Below are positions 54,335 to 64,000 of a DNA stretch of 64,000 nucleotides, piece by piece (positions within the stretch are counted from its first letter, which is position 1; every line of letters begins with the position of its first letter). This DNA is from Carposina sasakii (Eukaryota; Arthropoda; Insecta; Lepidoptera; Carposinidae). The stretch is from contig CP053152.1 of NCBI GenBank assembly GCA_014607495.2, positions 6,200,001-6,264,000 of the forward strand. Direction: 5' to 3'. A program made the translations under genes and the position numbers. The notes beneath the pieces are model-generated. The model worked only from the letters and a program-made list of their open reading frames with translations. It was not told the DNA's origin and searched no databases.

Positions 54335-57300
54335 CTTATTTACTTATGTTACATATTGTTTAGTCTATTATTTATTTATAGGGCTAATAGAAATAAATTG
54401 TTTTTTTTATCTCACACACCATAACCGACAAATTTAACATACTTTTAATATTGTATTATTTTATGTAAACATTTTTGAATAAAATATTATTTTATTTTGT
54501 ATTAAGGAAAAAAATATCTAAATCAATCAATATTGATGGAAACAATTTCATTATGAAAATAATCTGTGAGAAGACTGAAAAAATTACCAGACGTTGACAC
54601 TAGCAGTTAAACACCGGCTTCGATGTTAAACTTGTTACTAAGCATACCTGCCTACTAGAAGGTTTGTGCTCTATATATTTGAACAAACAGTATAGATAGC
54701 TATTAAAGTAACTGATATCTTTATTGTCGGCGGTATTAGCTAACTTATAAGAATAAAGAAGTAAGAATACTAAGCGGGGATAACAAAATTCCTTTTTCCC
54801 GGTTCCTTGAGGATTTCTGCGAATCACTCCCCCTTACACGAAGGATTATAACGCCAGACAGATTCCAACAACGGCTAGTAGTTTGTATAGTCTGTCATTC
54901 ACTCACTCATAATTATTATTATACTCCTTATAAAATAATTTAGGTATCCTTCTTGAGACCTTAATAAATGAAATATTGAACATAAGCTGCTAATAAGATT
55001 TCGGCAGTCTTAGCTTAAAATAGAGGACAAATGCGGAAGATAAAGCCAAAATACAAGTCAGTACCTACCTATTTAAAATCTAAGTACCTAATGTTCTCTT
55101 TGTACAAAGATTATATGGAATGGAAAAAAACTATGTAATAATCTTGCCAATTTGAGGATATCTTAGTACTTAGGATGTACAAATAAAACATGATAAGAAA
55201 CTATCTACGACACACTTTTATATAAAGACTAAACGGTTGAACGTAAAGGATTCGATATTTTTAACCCGTGAAAATAGTCATTTACACTATTAAGGTAATC
55301 TTGTTCTTGGATATTTTTTTCTAAAATTTACAGGATATATTTTCTAAAGTTTACCTGCATGAAATTGAGATAAAGTAAGATTTATGCATAATTTCACAAA
55401 AGAAAACTTTAGAAAATATGAAAGTAATGTATTGTTTTTAGAGGCGTTGAACTCTTTTCTTTTGTCTTCGCGACAGTCTCGGTTATTTATGGGTCTATGC
55501 TTAGATGACTGGGTCTATGAAACATATATTTTTTTCCAAAATTAGGAATTTTATTTTGTTACTTATTTTGATTATTACGGGATCGGCTCACCACTCATTC
55601 CCGCCACTGCAACTCCTGTAAGCTAGGAATTACCGATACAGACCAGATAAATGCATCTCGGGGGATCTAGTAAGCGACAACTGAAGTATTTAAACGAAGG
55701 AAAATTTTCATTTTAAGGGAAATGACAGAGTATGAATGTAAATCTTCATATATACTTAATGTTAAATTAACCACTTCACCTGTTAATTTACGAGTACCAC
55801 TAGGAAAGTTTATCTGTGTTTACCTTTTTGAAAAACGACTAAACAGATCGTAATGAAATTCGGCAGGTATACCGATAGCGAGATATCCGGTTACTCCACG
55901 TGGAGGATGTTACGAGTACAAAGACCTTTATAATTTTGCTAATTGACTCATTTATTATGCAGTTTTGAATCATAGAAGAGTAAGAATCAAATTTATAAGA
56001 TAGCGATAGCGAAAAAAATAAAACTACACGAATGTAATATTTCTAAAAACATATGGCTGCTAGATTCTAGCTATGTTTAAATATAAAAATACATTACAAA
56101 AAATAAGTGTTCAGTTTTGACTGCCGCCAATTATAAATTATAATTTAGCTAAGACGTCAGCAAAATTAATTTACATATTTTTATCATAAAATAATTATAG
56201 ACTTTGAGTTATGTTACTTGTATATGACAAACAGACAAATACTTTACATTCTGACTAAAGTAACCCCAAAGAATTAAAGCTGATGGTTTTACCGGCTTGG
56301 TTATCTGCACCTAACCAAACCTAACCTTTGATTCATGTAAATTTTTTAGTCATTGCTTACTGGTATTATTAAAAATATTTTATACTTTTCTTAGCCAACG
56401 TGCGATGTGAAGAACCATTGCCACGTTAGCGGAACTGGATAATTAAATTTGTTAACACCGATGTCTTGGCTTAATAATTAACTTCGGGAATATGCGCGAA
56501 GGTAACTCACACTCTCAAAGCGCGTTTAAAACTTCTTCGTGTCTAACTAATAGCAATAATAATTAGTCGTCAACGTCAATGGCTTTAAAATTAATATTTA
56601 GATTCGTATGCCTTTCTCGACGGTTGGTTCAATTGCTGCCATATAATTTTGATTAAGAATCATCATTCTCCTCATCTAGCTCAACAAAACGTCTTAAGCT
56701 CAATATACTTACTTATAGGCTGTTCCTGGTTAGAGAGCAGAATAATAGTAGTAATAGTAGTACCTATAGGCTATGTATAGCCTGGGTATACCTACCTACT
56801 AGGTTGGTACGTCGATAACAAATGTTCAGACTATTTCATCCTAATGCGAACTTGCCTCGATGCCGCCGTGCCGACTCTACAAGTAAAAGGTACGACAATT
56901 TAGCAGTTTCCTTTAACTTTGCTTTAGCTAAGCTCGACTCGGAAAGAAAGTTTGAATGAATTCTTTGGGTTAATTCTACCCCACAAAGTTAACATATTCT
57001 AATTGTATTACTAGTATTACTTACCCATCCAAAGGCCCTCACGCGAAGTATTTTATTATTATAGGTTACAAGGAAGCTAATATACATAGTATCAACGGGA
57101 TGGTTTAACAATACTGTAATTACTTACATATATATCTGTAGTGCAAATGTTTACGAACATAATTAGTCATTTATATGACCTGTCATGTCACAATGTAATA
57201 TAGCGTCGCGTCGCTCGACTGGCTTTAAATCATATTTTTTGTCATTGGGTTGCGCTTGCGCTGTGTGGCTATCTTATGTTTCATCATCATCATCATCACT

Positions 57301-57765
57301 TACGACTATGTTCCCCAAATTGGGTTGTCAGAACTGCAGGAGTCGCTAGCGTTACGCCGCGCGCCGCGTAAAAAGGATCATGTTATTATGTTATACCTAT
57401 TTATTAAGCATTATTTTTTGGGATAGGTAGCGATATTTTTTATATTTCTTAAATCAGTATCGAGATCATCACCTCGACAAAAAATAAATTAAATGTTTTG
57501 ATCTCTCTCTTATTCAAAATAATTGCAAGGTCATCGATGATTAATGTCTGTAACAAAGTAGGTCTTGGGCAGTGATTTAAAAATAATGCTCCTATTTTTG
57601 TAAATAAAAAAACTCACAAAAACTATAACAGGATATCCATTATTTTCCATGAAGGTTGTTCAAGTTTCTATTACAAGTTCTGTATTAATCCTTTCATAAA
57701 CGTTGCTCTACATAGACCGAAAGCTTCGCTCCTGTTAGCCGCGTTGCACTCCGTGTGGGTAATGT
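54335..57765. other. No gene recognised
   Basis: AT-rich DNA upstream of the promoter at 57.8 kb. A CAT microsatellite at 57281 and short GC-rich patches only. Confidence 0.45.
57281..57298 (+). repeat. CAT microsatellite
   Basis: About six uninterrupted CAT units. The GC-richer sequence after it (to 57370) is not recognised. Confidence 0.6.
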
Positions 57766-57769
57766 TGCT

Positions 57770-57960
57770 AAAGCGGGCATTGTGTATAAACGCTATATTT
57801 AAAAGCGGGTCAGATCGGTGGCCACAGCCGGAGGGAAAGTCACCGGAGCGTGGTAAGCTTGTAGTTTCTTTTTGCAAACGCGGCAAGTGCGCATGTGCGG
57901 GCTCGCCGGCTACGTCAGTGTTGCGCTCGGCCGACGAACGTTGCGGACGCGCGAGTGAGT
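57770..57960 (+). promoter_or_regulatory. GC-rich promoter region of the gene starting at 58016
   Basis: A roughly 190-bp block, strongly richer in G, C and CpG than its neighbours, ends about 55 nt before the first ATG. It contains an arthropod initiator TCAGTG at 57915-57920 and a DPE-like GGACGC at 57945, one base off the ideal +28 spacing. A TATA-like TATATTTAAAAG lies at 57792-57803, too far upstream for that initiator. Together with the good exon and donor downstream, this supports a transcription start near 57917. It is inferred from motifs only. Confidence 0.5.
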
Positions 57961-58015
57961 GAACTTCATGTGTATGGAATATTCATAAGAGTGTACTGGA
58001 TTCTGTGCATTTTTG

Positions 58016-58153
58016 ATGATGAGCAGCGCCGGAGTCGCCTCCCATAAGGGCGAGCCTCCGCGGCCCGTGGAGCTACCCGTGCGACTCTACCTCAGGGCCC
58101 TGCGCCAGTATCAGAAGCTGATCGACCTGAAAAGGCTCATATCCAAAGACAAA
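58016..58153 (+). CDS. First coding exon of an unrecognised host gene
   Basis: Seen: an ATG pair (58016, 58019) opens a 46-codon exon ending at an AAA|GTAAGC donor (58154), phase 0. It begins MMSSAGVASHKGEPPRP and continues with a helix-prone, charged stretch (LPVRLYLRALRQYQKLID, then LKRLISKDK). G and C at third positions are far commoner here than in surrounding DNA, and the exon lies just downstream of a GC- and CpG-rich promoter-like block. After the donor the frame soon stops (58196), as expected for intron. I do not recognise the protein; the conserved-looking part is the basic amphipathic segment. The gene must continue to the right, probably past the window edge. Confidence 0.65.
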
Positions 58154-61100
58154 GTAAGCAATTATGCTATAATAATAGAGCTAATGACTTTCGATTGATA
58201 GTACACTGACCTTAGTCTGAACGTAATGATGGTGTACGTTTATGCAACTTTAAAATCATAAATTCAGAGCTTTTTGTGTATATTTTGACTCACGGTTCAA
58301 ATCGTAAAACCTTACAGTTACATTATGTTTATTTCTATCTAATTATGTAACCTTCGTTTTTGTCTGAGTTTTTCTTAATGATGTACTTATTTTTTAGATA
58401 CTTATTTCATCTTTAAAGCACATTTTCAGGTAGACACTCGTATTATGGAAACTGGTACTTGTAGGTAAAGTTTGAGCAGGTGAAGTAATAACTTATCATA
58501 CATTTTAGTCACATGCAGTTCCAGATTGTAGTGTTGTCGTTTTTAGGGTTCCGACGACGTAACCGTTAAACGGAAACTTTATTTGAACTCCAAGAACTTC
58601 GAACTATTTAGTAGAGTTAAATAAGTTAAAACTATGGTTAGATACAAAAGTACCTAATGGATGTCCTAGGGAATGCACACAGCCATTTAATAGATACTTA
58701 CTAATTCAAAAGCAAATGAAAAATCACCTTACCCTAAAGCTATAGATAAATAAGTGAGTTACTAAGCACTTTGCGAGATTAAAAAACTACAAAAATTTTA
58801 TTTGCAGAATTCATTAAGTTGTGTTAGAAGGTATAGTGCCTTTTAATGGGAAAATACGGTTAACTCCTGTGAAGTCTTGTATAATCAGGCCGGTTAATAC
58901 CCAAATCCTAATACGAGTAATCAAAATATAAAAATCAAAGAAGGGCCTAGAATATACTTTACTAATGAAGTAGGTTAGTTTAGGGCTGGCAAAACTACAA
59001 CATTACCTTATCCGTGAATTTTTGAGCCCTAACGTTACCGCGCTTTTAATTAAACGATCTTCATAAATATTTCTAAAATTGTTATTACTATTATATCATT
59101 GTATTTAAAGAAAATGTTACAGCTTGATATTTTGTTCATACAGTGCTACATAGAATGGTATATTATTTCCAAAAGTTTATTTCCTTCCTTAATAAATCTT
59201 AGAGGTACGTCAGTCAGCAGCCATGTTTTATTTTATTACTTTGTGAAATACGTTTTAAGAACAAAATACTAGTTCTACGGTATTGGAATTTTTTGTGAAA
59301 CATGTGAAATATTTAGCAAGCACAAAATAAAACTACTAATACTGTGCGTACATATTTGTTTCTTTTACCTGCCTTCGTATAGAAAAAGCTTCACATATCA
59401 ATAATTCAGTTATATTGTTTGTTATGTACAATCTACTTTCATTTATTTACACTAACTCTAGTGAAAAACCGACTTGTCGACGGAGCTTGATCAGAGTATC
59501 AAGGAATGTTTTACACCAAATGTAAACTGCCAGTTTTCGCAAACTTATTTATTTTAACTAACATCAAACATATTTCAGTTCTTCGTAGGAGGCTGCTGAA
59601 ATACGTAAGCACTCTGTTATTATACCAAAAATACTTCTTTAAAGTATACAACATGTTCCAGTGAAACCTTAGATAAAAACAAAATAGCACTATTTTATTT
59701 TCATCTAAAAGTGAAACAATAAACATAGCGCCAAATAAACCACGGTAAATCAATATCTAGATTTATCTATTAATTTCTCTTGTAACTCTACGATCAAGTA
59801 GATCGATATTTATCCATCAGTGTGCCTGTACCGCGTGTGTAGGTTTTATCACAGCTTCTAATGTCTTCATTAATCCAGGGGTAGCAATGATTCTTTCTGA
59901 ACTCGTGCTTTCCTGTTATTATTGTTATTTTCATTACTCAATGCTTTCTCCGTCAGATTTTATTAGGTTATTAAAATGAGACATTGTTACCATGCCATGA
60001 GTCTACCTATATGCCCATACTTATGAAATCATCATAATATTAAGGCGGATCTCGGACCAATTCTGTCTATAGTTTTATTAACGAAAGTTGTTTCTAGTTC
60101 TCTACCATAACTTTGTTTATAGACAAAACTATTAGTTATCTACTTGTTGCGATAGCAACATGTTATCGAGAAAATATTTATATTATGTAAATTTTCTTGT
60201 GCAAACACATACCCAATAATCAATAACTACCGTTCAATATGCCTACTTGAAGATTAAATTCACGCCAAAACGGTAGACTTTTAACGTGATATGTTTATCG
60301 ACAACCAATTTCTGATTGACAGGTGGTCAGTTGGTAGTTGTACCTAAATAATTTATCTGACTTATGAACCTAGATTATAGGTAGGTATTCTATAAAGATT
60401 GTTTAAAATGTAATAAAGATCTTTACCATTTTGACATCTTCTTTTATCACAACTCTATAACATACTCGTAGATAAATATGTATAGGTAAAAGTTAAAAAG
60501 ACACATTAGAAGAATTTACCTAAAGTGAAAAATTGCGATAAGTTAGCTCAGATATTTCAAATAATTTTGGGCATAATACGCACATCTGAAATAATCCATA
60601 ATATAATATGCTATCTTATAAGTTGAACTCGGTAGGGCACCTGAAAGGCGACAGTGCAATACCCACGTAGGCCACATCAAAAGTACGAGTAGGTACGTAC
60701 ATTTCTTACAGTTATTTCTAAGTAGAAACATATTAGGAAAATTAATTCCCAATATCGCGGCCAAGCTTAATGTCCCCCAATGACAATAACCCACGACCTA
60801 TTTCTCAAAGAAATCTCGTGTCCATTTTAATAAAAACTAAATAACATTAAAAAAATAGCTACATCAACCAACGCGTGTGTTTCAATTTTTTATAAATCGG
60901 TTCTTATCGCTGTATGAAGGACAAATGTAATTGCACGTCCAAAGTTTCATTGTAATATCAACACTATTTCTTACATCAGAAGGTTCATTAAACGTGGCTA
61001 ATCTTTGTTAGTCGCAGTATGCGTTAAGCAATGCTTTATGGTTCCAATGCGTTGTTTTGTTAAGCAAATATAGCTACTTTATGTTTAATGTTACAAAATA

Positions 61101-62631
61101 TTCGCTGTTATTGATTGCTTTGAGTTATTATATTTTATTTCTAATTCCTTATATCCGAATTTTTTTTAACTGTATAACTATCAGAGTATTAGAAAAATGT
61201 CTCAAATTCAATTCAAATTCATGATGATTTGTTTTTGCGAAAGATGAATAGGTTAATAGAAGAAACCTTTGTTAAAGTATTTAGTATCCACAAGTGGTAA
61301 CTTTGCGTATGTTACTCCCACTAGAATATTCATTCTGGCATTCGGTTTGTATACCTATAGGATTCATATATAATTTTTACAAGTAGTTCGTGTTATACGT
61401 TTTTTTATCCCATTCTCCATGCTTCAACAAACTGGTCTACTTATGTGAAGCAAGCACTATGTAGGCAGTCAAGGTGACGCCCACCATTGTCGTTCAATGG
61501 CTTGGAATAATAACCTTTGTGAAGACGAGAAATACAAAGTGCCACATCATATTCACTTCGTGGCTGGCGGAAACTTATTCCATCAATAAATTCCATCCTT
61601 TAAATTAATTTACTAGCAACACTATCACTAGTGACGCTCTCAGGTTTTGAACATTGTTTATGAAAGCAAATGTTTATGCCCAAAAAGCGTTAAGTCACGG
61701 ACAGTTTTCAAAGGCTTATAGTTGATTGCTTTTATTGCTACTGACTCTACTATAATGTTTAGCCTTGGTTAAAAGCATGCTTAACGGCATTAGGTAATTT
61801 TACTACCAGGGCGAAGCGAGTAAAATGTGTTTAAAATAAAATCTAATGAGTCAATCATTGATTCAAAATAAAAGCAAATTATTCACACTTGTCAATTTAA
61901 TTACTAATGCACTTTGGTTATAAATCCTTAATGTAGTAGCATCACTTCACTACATATTATAAAACAAAGTTGCTTGCCGCCGTCTGTCCGTCCCTATGTA
62001 TGCTTAGATCTTTCAAACTAGGGAACGGATTTTGATGCGATTTTTTTTCTAATAGATACTCGTAGAGTGATTCACGAGGAAGGTTTATTATGTATAACTA
62101 GGGACCCGCCCCGGCTTCGCACGGGAGTAATGTACACTCACGCGGGCAAAGCCGTGGGCGGCCGCTAGTTTATGCAGCACATATTACACAGCAGAAATGG
62201 GTTATCAGATAAGTTCTTTTCCTATGCCAGAATTTTGCCGTTAGCTAAAATAAGTTTTATGGGAAAGCTTTTAAGTTGTATTATCATGCAAAAGAATCCC
62301 GGTAAAAAAATATCATGCAAAAGACAATAACCTCACCTCACGATTCTAGACGTCGTACCCAGGGACTGATGCCCACTTTGCACTCTACCTACTATACCTA
62401 CATAACATCTTGTTTTTTAACCTACGAAATAAGGCACTGACCTGTGTAGTTTTTTTTAAAGAAAACTTAAAGAAAATATACCTATTATTTAAAAGCACTT
62501 AGTTCAATTTCAGGTTGCAAAGACTAGTCACTCACTTTGGATTGAAGACGAGACGAAATACGAGTATACCTTTTCTACTTAATAGTTTTATGAGCCTACA
62601 TTCACTGACCTAGTTCTTCTTTAATTTTCAG
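58154..62631 (+). other. Probable first intron of the gene starting at 58016
   Basis: Begins with a GTAAGC donor. Contains one Helitron-like insertion (61947-62168) and otherwise AT-rich DNA without further supported exons. The acceptor at 62631 is the best visible candidate for its end, but this is not certain. Confidence 0.4.
61947..62168 (+). mobile_element. Helitron-like non-autonomous element, family 1 copy 2
   Basis: Nearly identical to the copy at 8025-8266, from TCACTACATATTATAAAAC to GGGCGGCCGCTAG|T, but about 20 bp shorter in the AT-rich middle. The preceding base is T rather than A. Confidence 0.65.
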
Positions 62632-62676
62632 AGTGACCTTGTTAGCTTAGTGTTGCCAGTGGAAGTTAGCTACAAG
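62632..62676 (+). CDS. Possible 45-nt second exon of the gene starting at 58016
   Basis: A strong pyrimidine tract and TTTTCAG acceptor end at 62631, and an AAG|GTATAT donor follows 62676. The 45 nt between are open in phase 0 and read SDLVSLVLPVEVSYK, which would extend the exon at 58016-58153 (also phase 0) in frame across an intron of about 4.5 kb. Against it: the donor is only moderate and a 15-residue exon can arise by chance. An alternative acceptor (TTTCAG at about 62514) precedes another short open stretch. Confidence 0.35.
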
Positions 62677-63295
62677 GTATATAGTAATTATAGTTCTAAT
62701 AATAACATAATATCTACCTTCGTTATTATAGGTTAGATATCTATCTATAGATGAACGAGTCCATGTTCTGTATTTAAATAATTATGTAGCTGACTAGCGT
62801 TTGCTCACGACGCGACTACCTAAAGGAACTAATGTCTTGTTCAGGAATCCATCATTTTATCGCAATTCCTTTCAACGATATTTAACAAATCCTAGTATTA
62901 GGTTATATCGCAATTTCATTTCCTCGAATAAACATTATCTAAAAACACAGTTCATCGATATTTGTTTTCATGTTTTATACATTTTATAGAAATAGTGAAA
63001 TAGTGTTACATCGAAGTTTTGTTACCCGTGCTCGTATTTTTGTTTATCGTAAGTTTCAGTTTGCAAAATAATTGATACTTCAATTTTTACTTCAATAAAT
63101 CAATGGACATGGCAAAATACAATTTCATGTAATTAATTAGTTCTTCTTTCTAGAGCATTATTTAAAACAAAAATTAGGATGAATGAAAAAAAAGTATTCA
63201 AATCGACTCAGTTTACCCCGACTCCACGCAGTCTTGTCTGCCCTACCTACCCCTAGAGTGCAATGTAAAAGCGCCGGAGCCGTGACAGAAACCAT

Positions 63296-63391
63296 GGCTG
63301 CTGCATGCTGTATGTTTGTTTGCGTGCTGCATGTTTGCTGCATTCTGCATGTTTGCTTGCATACTGTATGCTTGCTTACATGCTGCATTCT
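63296..63391 (+). repeat. Degenerate TGC-rich tandem repeat
   Basis: Variants of TGCTGCATGTTTGC are repeated about seven times with point changes. It has no start, splice signals or neighbours that suggest coding use. Confidence 0.6.
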
Positions 63392-64000
63392 TATATTATG
63401 GGTACCGATACACATTGCAACGTGTTTTTACGAATAGTATCATCGTTAACTTAATACTTTAATGACATGTAAGTTCGATATACCATTTTTCTGGTAATCA
63501 AAACAACTTAAAATATTTTTTAAGGAACGTTTTTCGATTATATGAAATAGCGATGATTAACTATTCGATGAATTGATAAAAATATATATTAAAAATCGTG
63601 AAATAGTTTTCGGTAAAATGAAATTCGATATTTTAAAAATCTGTATTCTAATAGACACCCGTCTTGATCACACGTACCGACGAATTCGGAAAATTATCGC
63701 TAAAGGTAATTTTTATTGTTTTAATTTCCAAAATCTCTGTCTGCATCATATATTTTATGGCATAATAAAGTTTTTGATGTTTTATTGGTGCGAGTTTTAT
63801 TCGAACAGCTGTAATTTTATTTTAATACAGATAACATTTGGTTATAAATACAAAGTCCAAAAAGCCATCTTTGAGCGTTTATATACCTAGTATACTTTAG
63901 ATATATGTACATACAATCTTTGATGGAAATCCGGTGATACCTAAAACTTTGGTTATTTATTTTCTGTATGTAGAAAACCTGTTTAAATTGACTATTAAAT

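Noticed and set aside
62515..62575. An alternative second exon after TTTCAG at 62514
   Set aside because: The acceptor is acceptable, but no good donor keeps a sensible phase and the open stretch soon stops. The 62632 exon fits better.
1..64000. CRISPR arrays, prokaryotic operons or toxin genes
   Set aside because: No regularly spaced repeat array, operon layout or recognisable toxin sequence is present. The window is eukaryotic in every supported feature.

Overview
This window looks like nuclear DNA of a moth or butterfly (Lepidoptera). It is AT-rich and gene-poor. Short tRNA-derived elements, Helitron-like elements with 5' TC and 3' CTAG ends, TA-flanked MITEs, RTE-type and CR1/Jockey-type LINE fragments and the frequent TAGGTAGGTACC-like runs are all typical of that order. 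Nothing prokaryotic is present: there are no operons or Shine-Dalgarno-led genes, and the two best coding models use GT-AG introns. The species cannot be named from sequence alone.

Layout: 1-8 kb holds non-coding DNA, a motif-rich inverted-repeat element (1402-1922), a TA-flanked element carrying a SINE (2937-3760), two copies of the most abundant short repeat (family A) and a tandem dispersed repeat. 8-13 kb is mostly non-coding, with one Helitron-like copy, one palindromic MITE and hairpins. 13.4-15.1 kb is a broken RTE-type LINE on the minus strand. 16-33 kb is a scatter of MITEs, Helitron-like copies and three tRNA-derived SINEs. 33.3-36.2 kb is a nearly full-length but broken CR1/Jockey-type LINE on the minus strand. 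36.9-37.2 kb has two identical 88-bp direct repeats. 39-49 kb holds more MITEs, a decayed hAT element (45160-46284), and a roughly 1-kb inverted-repeat element carrying a nested family A copy (46809-47807).

The best-preserved unit is 50198-53366: a 3.17-kb DNA transposon with imperfect inverted ends. It carries a two-exon gene for a predicted 668-residue transposase with paired zinc-binding cysteines, a helix-turn-helix, a DDE core and a C-terminal SWIM zinc finger. It sits between host AAA and TTT with no clear target duplication, which matches the published behaviour of the Spy group, relatives of PIF/Harbinger and ISL2EU. This is the strongest candidate for something unusual.

The only convincing host gene is the 5' end of a plus-strand gene. 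It has a GC-rich promoter near 57.9 kb and a first coding exon at 58016-58153, with a possible 45-nt second exon at 62632-62676. The gene appears to continue past the right edge, and its product is not recognised. A second, weaker host exon candidate ends at 49685 with a clean GTGAGT donor. Most of the remaining sequence is intron or intergenic DNA built from mobile-element debris.
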